DNA of 14,817 bases from Candidatus Binataceae bacterium (GTDB lineage: Bacteria > Desulfobacterota > Binatia > Binatales > Binataceae). The notes under the pieces are model-generated. The model made no database searches, had not been told where the DNA came from, and saw nothing but the letters and a program-made list of their open reading frames with translations. Made by a program: the position numbers and the translations under genes. Position 1 is the first letter of the stretch, and every line of letters starts with the position of its first letter. Of this stretch, positions 1 to 6,061 are shown in pieces. The stretch covers positions 1-14,817 of the forward strand of contig JASHZA010000130.1 in NCBI GenBank assembly GCA_030042765.1, read 5' to 3'.

Positions 1-17
1 TTTTTTGCCAGCGGACG

Positions 18-998
18 ATGGAAGTAACCTACGTCACCGCTATCAACCAGGCGCTGCACGAAGAGATGCGGCGCGACGACAATGTTTTCGTGATGGGCGA
101 AGACGTAGGCGAGCTGGGTGGCGCATTCAAGGTCACTGACGGGCTGCTTGCGGCGTTCGGCGAGGACCGGGTGATCGATACGCCGATTTCCGAGACGCTC
201 ATAGTCGGCGCCGGGATCGGCGCGGCGATTCTCGGGATGCGTCCGGTGCTCGAGATGCAATTCGCCGATTTTATCTCGTGTGCCTTCGATCAAATCGTCA
301 ACACCGCGGCCACGCTGCGCTATCGTCACGGTGGAACCGTTGCCTGTCCACTGGTAATACGCGCCCCGTCGGGTGCAGGCGTCCACGGCGCGCTGTTTCA
401 TTCGCAGAACCCCGAAGCCTGGTTCACGCGGGTTCCGGGGCTCAAAGTCGTCGCGCCCGCAACGCCGTATGACGCGAAGGGTCTGCTCAAGAGCGCCATC
501 CGCGACGGCAATCCGATAGTCTACTTCGAACACAAGCGGCTCTATCGAAGTGTCAAGGAGGACCTGCCCGAAGGTGACTTCACGGTGCCGATCGGTGTCG
601 CCCAGGTCCGGCAGAGCGGGCGGCATCTCTCGATAATCACGTACGGCGGCGCGGTCCATCAGTGCCTCGACGCGGCCCGAATTGTGGACAAGGAAGACGG
701 GCTCTCGGTCGAGGTGCTTGACCTGAGAACGCTGCTGCCGCTCGATCATGAGGCAATTCTCGCGACCGCGCGCAAGACCGGCAAAGTGCTGGTCGTCCAC
801 GAGGACCGGCTTACCGGCGGCATCGGTGGCGAAGTCGCCGCGCTAATAACCGAGCATGCATTTGACTCGCTCGACGGGCCGGTCCGGCGATTGGCCGCGG
901 CCGATACCCACACGCCGTACAGCCCGCCGCTCGAGCAATTCGTTTTGCCCGACACCAACAAGATAACCGAAGCGGTTCGAAGCCTGGCGGCGTATTGA
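18..998 (+). CDS. 2-oxo acid dehydrogenase complex E1 component, beta subunit (pyruvate or branched-chain type)
   Basis: This is the beta subunit of the thiamine-diphosphate-dependent E1 of a cytoplasmic 2-oxo acid dehydrogenase complex. With E1-alpha it decarboxylates a 2-oxo acid and transfers the acyl group to the lipoyl arm of E2. The 326 residues match the family's usual length. The pyrimidine-binding half is at about 1-175, with MGEDVGELGG at 26-35 and TPISE at 55-59, where E59 is the glutamate expected to activate the cofactor. The transketolase C-terminal half is at about 190-320, with HEDRLTGGIGGE at 261-272. The frame is open to the left edge, but ATG at 18 gives a family-like N-terminus. 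The E2 gene starts 1 nt after the stop, so the two are co-transcribed; E1-alpha is probably just upstream, outside the window. Sequence alone does not settle pyruvate versus branched-chain or acetoin substrates. Confidence 0.93.
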   Translation: MEVTYVTAINQALHEEMRRDDNVFVMGEDVGELGGAFKVTDGLLAAFGEDRVIDTPISETLIVGAGIGAAILGMRPVLEMQFADFISCAFDQIVNTAATLRYRHGGTVACPLVIRAPSGAGVHGALFHSQNPEAWFTRVPGLKVVAPATPYDAKGLLKSAIRDGNPIVYFEHKRLYRSVKEDLPEGDFTVPIGVAQVRQSGRHLSIITYGGAVHQCLDAARIVDKEDGLSVEVLDLRTLLPLDHEAILATARKTGKVLVVHEDRLTGGIGGEVAALITEHAFDSLDGPVRRLAAADTHTPYSPPLEQFVLPDTNKITEAVRSLAAY

Positions 999-999
999 C

Positions 1000-2385
1000 G
1001 TGGCTGTCGAAGTGACAATGCCCCAAATGGGCGAAAGCGTGGTCGAAGGAACCGTCACCAGATGGCTGGTAAAAGGCGGAGACTTCGTTCGCGAGGATCA
1101 GCCCCTGTGCGAGATTTCGACGGACAAGGTCGATACCGAAATCCCATCTCCGGGCGCAGGCGTGATCGCACGGCTCGTCGCGGCAGAGGGGCAAACTCTG
1201 CCAGTTGGTGCATTGCTCGCGGTTATCGAAACGTCGGCTGAGACCCCCGCACCCACGAAGCCGGCCAGCGCAGCGGCGCCGCCGGCGAAACCCCCTGCGC
1301 CGGCCCCTGTCGCTGCCCGGGCGCCCGCCGAGGCTCAAACGGTTGCACCCTCGGCGCCTTTGCGCGTCGCTGCAACCGGCGCTCCGCCACGGCGCTATTC
1401 GCCGGTGGTCCTGCGTATGGCCGAGGATCGCGGCGTCGATTTGAATCTCGTGCCGGGAACCGGAATCGGCGGGCGTGTCAGCAAGCGGGACGTCGAGCAT
1501 TACCTCGAGGCGTTGGAGCGTGGACAGGTTCCCGGTCCGCCACGTGCAGAAGCAGTACGTCCGGCCGCCGCTGGCCCGATGGTGCAGCCGAACGGCGGAA
1601 CTCCACCCCCGCCCCGAACGGTCCCGCCGACGCCTACCCTCGCCGCGGCCGCGGTTTTTCGGCCGCCCGTCTATCAGCCGCGCGATGGCGACATCGTCGA
1701 ACCCTTCACGCGCCGCCGCAAACTGATTGCCGAGCACATGGTCTATTCCAAAACCCACTCGCCACATGTGGGCACGGTCGCCGAGGTGGATCTCACCAAA
1801 GTGATGGCGTTACGGGAGGCCCACAAAGACGCCTTTCGCAACCGCGAGGGCTTTGCGCTGACATTGTTGCCGTTTGCCGCGATGGCGACGGTGCGCGCGC
1901 TGAAGGAATTTCCGCGGATGAATGCGTCGGTCGCCGGCGATTCCGTAATCATCCGCAAGGATATCAACCTCGGTATCGCGATGGACGCGGAAGAGGGGCT
2001 TCTGGTTCCCGTGATCAAGAGCACAGAAGGGCTTTCGATTGTGGGGCTCGCGCGCGAGATAGAGCGGTTGCATCGCAAGGTCCTTGAGAAGTCGCTCACG
2101 GCCGACGATCTGTCGGGTGGAAGCTTCACGCTCTCGAATCCCGGCCGCGAAGGGAATCTCTACGGCTTCGCAATAATCAACCAGCCGCAGGTGGGTATCC
2201 TCAGGATGGGTGAGGTAAAAAAGCGGCCAGTCGTGATCGAAGTCGGCGGTTCTGACGCGCTCGCCGTTCGCACCATGATGTACCTTGCGCTGTCCTACGA
2301 TCACCGCGTAATCGATGGCGTGCTGGGCAACCGATTTTTGTTCCGGGCCTCGCGAATCATCGAGGAAGCAGACTTCGAGCTATAG
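1000..2385 (+). CDS. Dihydrolipoamide acyltransferase (E2) of a 2-oxo acid dehydrogenase complex
   Basis: E2 core of the same complex: it accepts the acyl group on a lipoyl lysine and transfers it to CoA. Three domains are visible in the 461 residues. The N-terminal lipoyl domain (about 1-78) has its attachment lysine K43 in the context STDKVDTE. The peripheral subunit-binding domain is at about 131-171 (RRYSPVVLRMAEDRGV onward). The catalytic acyltransferase domain is at about 232-461, with DHRVIDG at 434-440 giving the expected catalytic H435 and D439. Two long Pro/Ala-rich linkers (about 79-128 and 172-225) join them. The start is GTG at 1000, one base after the E1-beta stop, and it gives a normal lipoyl-domain N-terminus, so translation is probably coupled. 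No E3 gene is seen here; it may be elsewhere. Confidence 0.94.
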   Translation: MAVEVTMPQMGESVVEGTVTRWLVKGGDFVREDQPLCEISTDKVDTEIPSPGAGVIARLVAAEGQTLPVGALLAVIETSAETPAPTKPASAAAPPAKPPAPAPVAARAPAEAQTVAPSAPLRVAATGAPPRRYSPVVLRMAEDRGVDLNLVPGTGIGGRVSKRDVEHYLEALERGQVPGPPRAEAVRPAAAGPMVQPNGGTPPPPRTVPPTPTLAAAAVFRPPVYQPRDGDIVEPFTRRRKLIAEHMVYSKTHSPHVGTVAEVDLTKVMALREAHKDAFRNREGFALTLLPFAAMATVRALKEFPRMNASVAGDSVIIRKDINLGIAMDAEEGLLVPVIKSTEGLSIVGLAREIERLHRKVLEKSLTADDLSGGSFTLSNPGREGNLYGFAIINQPQVGILRMGEVKKRPVVIEVGGSDALAVRTMMYLALSYDHRVIDGVLGNRFLFRASRIIEEADFEL

Positions 2386-2456
2386 CGAGGTCATGGAACG
2401 GAATACGGAAGTTGTGCAAAGCTTCCGGGAAAGGTAGCTCCAGATCGCGAAGTTCG

Positions 2457-3080
2457 ATGACGGAGAATCTCAAACGAGGTGACGGCCTGCCGCCGGCGAT
2501 GACCCGGCTGGTCAAGGAATTGTCACGCCTGCCCGGGATCGGAGAGAAGACCGCCGCGCGCCTCGCCTTCAACCTCCTCAACCGTCCGCGCCAGGACGTC
2601 ATCGCGCTTGCCGAGGCGCTGCTCGAGATGAAGGAGCGGGTGGGCCTGTGCTCCGAATGCTTCGGCCTATCGGACACGGCACGCTGCTCGATTTGCGGCG
2701 ACAGCGAGCGCGCGCACGACCTGATTTGCGTGGTCGAGGGGCCCGCAGATCTTATGGCGATCGAGCGCGCGCGCACCTACAACGGAGTCTACCATGTCCT
2801 ACACGGAGCAATCGCGCCGCTGGATGGTATCGGTCCCGACGATCTAAAGGTTCAGGAGTTGCTTGCCCGCCTCGAACGATCCGGCGGCGTCCGCGAAGTT
2901 ATTATCGCGACGAACGCCACGGTTGAAGGTGAGGCTACCGCGCTTTACCTCGCGAAAATCCTGAAGCCGCTCGGCGTCAAGACCACGCGCCTCGCTCGCG
3001 GCCTGCCCGCCGGCGGCGACCTTGAATACAGCGACTCTGCTACGCTATCGAGTGCTCTCAGCGGCCGCCGCGAATTATAG
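2457..3080 (+). CDS. recR: Recombination mediator protein RecR
   Basis: RecR works with RecF and RecO to load RecA onto SSB-coated single-stranded gaps during recombinational repair. From ATG 2457 the protein has 207 residues, close to the usual 200. Visible parts are the N-terminal helix-hairpin-helix (about 12-45, LSRLPGIGEKTAARLAF), the C4 zinc finger C65-X2-C68-X8-C77-X2-C80, the Toprim domain starting around 87 (CVVEGPADL, acidic E94), and the typical C-terminus with GLPAGGDLEY at 182-191. The frame extends to a TTG at 2412, but those 15 extra residues are Ser/Lys/Arg-rich and unlike RecR, so the ATG is preferred. In many genomes recR follows dnaX and ybaB; here it lies 71 bp behind the E2 gene, an unrelated neighbour. 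A 6-bp inverted repeat (2406-2411 with 2422-2427) lies in the gap and is weak. Confidence 0.95.
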   Translation: MTENLKRGDGLPPAMTRLVKELSRLPGIGEKTAARLAFNLLNRPRQDVIALAEALLEMKERVGLCSECFGLSDTARCSICGDSERAHDLICVVEGPADLMAIERARTYNGVYHVLHGAIAPLDGIGPDDLKVQELLARLERSGGVREVIIATNATVEGEATALYLAKILKPLGVKTTRLARGLPAGGDLEYSDSATLSSALSGRREL

Positions 3081-3106
3081 CGGAAGCGACCCTCTGGGCG
3101 AAACTT

Positions 3107-3122
3107 GCGCGTCGCGACGCGC
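3107..3122. repeat. 16-bp perfect palindrome between recR and sodB
   Basis: The 16 bases GCGCGTCGCGACGCGC read the same on both strands. The palindrome lies 26 bp after the recR stop and 125 bp before the sodB start. It could fold as a 6-bp stem with a CGCG loop, or be a protein-binding site. In GC-rich DNA such a run of CG steps could also arise by chance. No function is assigned. Confidence 0.4.
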
Positions 3123-3145
3123 GGGCGTTACAATCGCTGCGGCAA

Positions 3146-3193
3146 GTCCGGCTGGCGCGAAACGACGTCCGGCTTCTTCGCCGAAAGCCGGAC
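3146..3193 (+). promoter_or_regulatory. Stem-loop with a duplicated 5' arm in the recR-sodB gap
   Basis: GTCCGGCTT at 3167-3175 pairs perfectly with AAGCCGGAC at 3185-3193 (9 bp, 9-nt loop). The core GTCCGGCT occurs a second time at 3146-3153 and could pair with the same 3' arm (3186-3193), so two mutually exclusive hairpins are possible. No T tract follows, so it is not a canonical intrinsic terminator. It ends 54 bp before sodB and could be the end of the recR transcript or part of the sodB leader. The inverted repeat is seen directly; a regulatory role is inference. Confidence 0.4.
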
Positions 3194-3247
3194 CTGTCAG
3201 GTGCCCGCGCTGTTCAACAACTCTTCGACAAGGATGGTGAACTCCTT

Positions 3248-3829
3248 ATGGCCTTTGAACTGCCCAACCTTCCCTATGCGATCGACGCTCTGGCGCCGCA
3301 TATCTCGAAGGAAACCCTCGAATTCCATCACGGCAAACATCACGCTACCTATGTCACCAACCTCAACAACCTGACCAAGGGAAGCAAATTCGAGAACTCG
3401 ACTCTGGTCGAGATAATGAAGAACGCCGGACCAGGCGGACTCTTCAACAACGCCGCCCAGCACTTCAATCACAGCTTCTACTGGACGTCGCTCAGTCCCC
3501 GCGGCGGCGGCCAGCCCGGCGGCAAGCTGGCTGACGCAATCAAGAAAGCCTGCGGCGACTTCGACGCGTTCAAGAAGAAGTTCACTGAGACCGCGGTGAC
3601 CCATTTCGGCAGCGGATGGGCATGGCTGGTGCAGAACGCCGACGGATCGCTGGCGATCGAAGCGACGCACGACGCCGACAGTCCGGTCGTTCACGGCAAA
3701 ACCCCGCTGCTCACCTGCGATGTCTGGGAACATGCGTATTACATCGACTACCGCAACGCGCGGGCGAAGTACGTCGAGGCTTTCTGGAACATCGTGAACT
3801 GGAGCTTTGCGGAAACCAACCTGAAGTAG
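3248..3829 (+). CDS. sodB: Superoxide dismutase, iron type
   Basis: It converts superoxide to oxygen and hydrogen peroxide, most likely in the cytoplasm since no signal peptide is present. The 193 residues closely follow E. coli SodB in length and sequence (MAFELPNLPY start; DVWEHAYYIDYRNAR near the end). The four metal ligands are present: H27, H75, D158 and H162. Q71 in the AAQHFNH stretch is the outer-sphere glutamine position typical of iron-type enzymes, so iron is more likely than manganese, though cambialistic use cannot be excluded. The ATG at 3248 is preceded by GGTGA at suitable spacing. The gene is flanked by inverted repeats on both sides (3146-3193 and 3844-3871) and looks monocistronic. 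Confidence 0.96.
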   Translation: MAFELPNLPYAIDALAPHISKETLEFHHGKHHATYVTNLNNLTKGSKFENSTLVEIMKNAGPGGLFNNAAQHFNHSFYWTSLSPRGGGQPGGKLADAIKKACGDFDAFKKKFTETAVTHFGSGWAWLVQNADGSLAIEATHDADSPVVHGKTPLLTCDVWEHAYYIDYRNARAKYVEAFWNIVNWSFAETNLK

Positions 3830-3843
3830 TCAATTGCGGTCGG

Positions 3844-3871
3844 AGCCACGCCGGCTGCAGGCGGCGCGGCT
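3844..3871 (+). terminator. Probable intrinsic terminator after sodB
   Basis: AGCCACGCCG (3844-3853) and CGGCGCGGCT (3862-3871) form a 10-position stem with one A/C mismatch and an 8-nt loop, starting 14 nt after the sodB stop. A moderately T-rich tract (ttcgactttcc) follows. The position right behind sodB suits a terminator; the T tract is imperfect. Confidence 0.5.
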
Positions 3872-3916
3872 TCGACTTTCCTCCCGCTCTGCGAGACGCC
3901 GTTTCGGACCCCGCGC

Positions 3917-4309
3917 GTGACTTCCCGGTATCGTTCGCGCCGGCAGCGGCTTGACCCCTCCTCGCGCAAAGCATTTCGCATGTCCGTCGTGACAATTGCG
4001 GCGCTGATAGGCCTATCGACGGCCGGATGCGGACCACGAGAGCTGACCCCGGTCCGACGCGGCGAGGTCGTGTACCGCACCAATTGCGCTTCTTGTCATA
4101 ATCGCGACCCGAATCTTCCCGGATGGATGGGGCCGCCTATCGCCGGCAGTTCTCGCGCCCTAATCGAGGATCGCGTACTGCATCTCTCTTATCCGCCGGG
4201 CTATGTGCCCAAGCGCAACACCCACAAGATGCGCGCCTTGCCGTGGCTCAACGGGCATATCGACGACCTCACCGCCTATCTCGACCAAGCGGCGAGGCAC
4301 AGTAGTTAG
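3917..4309 (+). CDS. Small c-type cytochrome, predicted lipoprotein
   Basis: A single-heme cytochrome c, probably an electron carrier anchored to a membrane on the periplasmic side. CASCH at 57-61 is the covalent heme-binding motif, and M105 (THKMRALPW) is a good candidate for the distal iron ligand. The N-terminus has positive charges (RKAFR, 17-21), a hydrophobic stretch (23-36) and cysteine C38 in STAGC, which resembles a lipobox, although Thr at -3 is not the commonest residue. The mature part is only about 93 residues, small for a class I cytochrome. The start is uncertain: GTG 3917 keeps the basic n-region, whereas ATG 3980 would leave a signal without positive charge. The gene lies between sodB and an SDR gene and no redox partner is evident. 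Confidence 0.8.
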   Translation: MTSRYRSRRQRLDPSSRKAFRMSVVTIAALIGLSTAGCGPRELTPVRRGEVVYRTNCASCHNRDPNLPGWMGPPIAGSSRALIEDRVLHLSYPPGYVPKRNTHKMRALPWLNGHIDDLTAYLDQAARHSS

Positions 4310-4358
4310 AATTGCTGGTGCCATTGCGCTGGACGCGCGCCTGTAAAGTCTCCTAACC

Positions 4359-4404
4359 TGCCTCCTGCATTGTCCGCTCAACAAACGAGTGCATGCGGGA
4401 GGCA
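4359..4404 (+). promoter_or_regulatory. Leader hairpin that sequesters the Shine-Dalgarno site of the SDR gene
   Basis: TGCCTCCTGCAT (4359-4370) can pair along its whole length with ATGCGGGAGGCA (4393-4404): 12 base pairs in RNA, one of them G-U. An inner 5-bp stem (4375-4379 with 4387-4391, one G-U) is capped by a 7-nt loop, aacaaac. The GGGAGG at 4397-4402, the obvious ribosome binding site 6 nt before ATG 4409, lies inside the 3' arm. Such an arrangement can lower translation until the helix opens through temperature, a ligand, a protein or an antisense RNA. The pairing is visible in the sequence; regulation is inferred and the structure matches no riboswitch class I recognise. It might instead act as the 3' end of the cytochrome transcript, but no T tract follows. 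Confidence 0.5.
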
Positions 4405-4408
4405 TCCG

Positions 4409-5131
4409 ATGGAACTGCTTAAAGATCGCGTCGCTATGATAACCGGCGGAACAGGTGCGCTAGGCCGCGCCGTGGCCGAACATTTTCTCGCCAACGGCGG
4501 CAAGGTCGCCGTGCCATGGATCGTCGAACCCGAAGTCCCGCTCTTCAACCAGCGCATGGGCAACCGGTTTCCAGCCTCGAGCATCCACCTGGACCGCGTC
4601 GACCTGGGCGACGAGCAACAGGTCGCGAACTTCGTCGACGCCGTTGTCAGGAAATGGGGCAAGGTCGATATCCTCATCAACCTTGTCGGAGGCTTCTGGG
4701 GCGGCAAAACAATTGCCGAAACGACGCTCGCGGAATGGCAGGCCATGTTCGATCTGAACCTCAAGCCAACCTTCCTCTGTTGCCGCGCCGTGGTCCCCGT
4801 GATGCAAAAGAACAAGTACGGTCGTATTGTTTCCGTCAGCTCCCGCACCGGCCTTCTTGGCGCGGGCGAATTCGCCGCATACGCGATCGCCAAGGGTACG
4901 ATTAAGACCTTCACCGCCTCGCTCGCCGAGGAGGTCCTCAACGACAACGTGCTCGTCAATGCGATTGCGCCGAGCACCATCGATACCGAGGCCAACCGCA
5001 AGGCGATGCCCAAGGCGAAACACGAAAACTGGGTCAAGCCAGAGGATATCGCCAAGACTCTCGCCTACCTTTGCTCCGACCAGAACCAGGTCACCTCTGG
5101 AGCCGTCGTTCCCGTCTACGGTCGCGCCTGA
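4409..5131 (+). CDS. Short-chain dehydrogenase/reductase (SDR), classical type
   Basis: An NAD(P)-dependent oxidoreductase with a single Rossmann domain; the substrate is not identifiable. The 240 residues contain the cofactor-binding glycine motif TGGTGALG (12-19), a variant of the NNAG motif (NLVGG, 91-95), and the expected catalytic residues N117, S144 or S145 in VSSRTG, Y158 and K162 (YAIAK). The C-terminus (TSGAVVPVYGRA) is also SDR-like. ATG 4409 is chosen because GGGAGG stands 6 nt before it; the frame runs up to a TTG at 4370, but that stretch is the leader hairpin. A fairly hydrophobic loop after the second strand (VAVPWIVEPE) leaves the NADH/NADPH preference open. It could belong to fatty-acid or secondary metabolism, but the neighbours do not help. 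Confidence 0.9.
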   Translation: MELLKDRVAMITGGTGALGRAVAEHFLANGGKVAVPWIVEPEVPLFNQRMGNRFPASSIHLDRVDLGDEQQVANFVDAVVRKWGKVDILINLVGGFWGGKTIAETTLAEWQAMFDLNLKPTFLCCRAVVPVMQKNKYGRIVSVSSRTGLLGAGEFAAYAIAKGTIKTFTASLAEEVLNDNVLVNAIAPSTIDTEANRKAMPKAKHENWVKPEDIAKTLAYLCSDQNQVTSGAVVPVYGRA

Positions 5132-5155
5132 TCCTGATCTCCGATAGCCTTGCTG

Positions 5156-5183
5156 ACGGCCTCTTCGCGTCCGGAGAGGCCGT
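5156..5183 (+). terminator. Strong stem-loop after the SDR gene, terminator-like
   Basis: ACGGCCTCT (5156-5164) pairs perfectly with AGAGGCCGT (5175-5183), and the inner bases can extend the stem to 12 bp around a 4-nt loop. It begins 24 nt after the SDR stop and ends 19 nt before the next start. Only a short T-poor stretch follows, so intrinsic termination may be inefficient; it could also be a transcript-stabilising hairpin. Confidence 0.45.
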
Positions 5184-5202
5184 TGTCCAAGGATCGTACA
5201 AG

Positions 5203-6003
5203 ATGGTCGCGCCGCTCTTATACCTACTGGATCACACGGTTCCGCTCTTCCTTGCGCTCGTGGTCCCGCTGCTCCTCGCCACCGGATTGGGAATCCGCTG
5301 GTCGCTCTGGCTGCGGGAAAAGGTGGACCAGGAGACTCGCTCCGGCCTTTCCACGATTCACGGAGCGATACTCGGACTGCTCGGCTTAATGCTCGGCTTT
5401 ACCTTTGCGATGGCGCTGTCGCGCTATGATTTGCGGCGTCAACTCGTAGTCGAGGAAGCCAACGCGATCGGCACCACCTGGCTCCGCTCCGCGCTGGTCC
5501 CGCAACCGGCTCGGGACTCGACGGGCAAACTGTTGCAAGCCTACGTTGACGCCCGCCTGGAATTTTACGCCGCCGGCGTCAACCAGAATCGCCTGCGCGC
5601 CGCCATGGAAAAAAGCGTGCAGCTTCAGATGTCCCTGTGGCGCGGAGCCATAAGCGCCGCCCGCAACCAACCCACTCCGATCACCGCTCTATTCATCCAA
5701 TCCCTCAACGAGATGATCGACCTCGACGCCAAACGTATCGAGGCGCTCGAAAACCGTATTCCGCTCGCGGTCTGGCTGGTCCTGACGATGATCTCGCTCA
5801 TCGCAAGCCTGATAGCCGGCAGCATCTACCCTCAGCGCATGTCGGCGATGGTCCTGCTCTTACCAATCGTTCTCGCGGCCGTTATGACTCTGATTGCGGA
5901 TCTCGATAGCTCCAGGAGCGGCCTGATTTTGATCAGTCAACGAAGCATGCTCCGTTTGCAAGCCGAACTCAAAGAACCGCTGCCGGCCCCTCTGGCGCCG
6001 TGA
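5203..6003 (+). CDS. Integral membrane protein, DUF4239 (bestrophin-like) family
   Basis: A 266-residue predicted inner-membrane protein with four hydrophobic helices: about 13-32, 53-72, 187-206 and 213-232. A roughly 110-residue soluble, helix-rich segment with many charged residues separates helices 2 and 3 (for example LVVEEANAIGTTWLRSALV). After the last helix comes LDSSRSGLILIS, which resembles the conserved tail of the DUF4239 family, a group compared with bestrophin channels but without an established function in bacteria. ATG 5203 is preceded by AAGGA at 5189-5193. The frame stays open upstream to 5071, inside the SDR gene, but that extension is Arg-rich and reads through the hairpin, so it is not used. 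Family assignment is by pattern, not alignment. Confidence 0.75.
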   Translation: MVAPLLYLLDHTVPLFLALVVPLLLATGLGIRWSLWLREKVDQETRSGLSTIHGAILGLLGLMLGFTFAMALSRYDLRRQLVVEEANAIGTTWLRSALVPQPARDSTGKLLQAYVDARLEFYAAGVNQNRLRAAMEKSVQLQMSLWRGAISAARNQPTPITALFIQSLNEMIDLDAKRIEALENRIPLAVWLVLTMISLIASLIAGSIYPQRMSAMVLLLPIVLAAVMTLIADLDSSRSGLILISQRSMLRLQAELKEPLPAPLAP

Positions 6004-6061
6004 CCGTTGACCGTTCCTTTTGCTGCATACGCGCAGGTCTTACATACGCGTGCGGCTTGTC

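Noticed and set aside
811..1767. Long minus-strand open frame (318 codons) opposite E1-beta and E2
   Set aside because: It lies antisense to two clearly recognised genes, is Arg/Gly-rich and low-complexity, and has no recognisable domain; typical by-product of GC-rich coding DNA.
3022..3374. Small plus-strand frames spanning the recR end, the gap and the sodB start
   Set aside because: They overlap recR and sodB in other frames, are Arg/Ser-rich and have no ribosome site; the gap is better read as non-coding with inverted repeats.
6004..6061. Possible bidirectional terminator between the convergent DUF4239 and kinase genes
   Set aside because: Only a 5-bp ACGCG/CGCGT match with a long loop (7 bp if a 2-base bulge is allowed) is visible, too weak to call.
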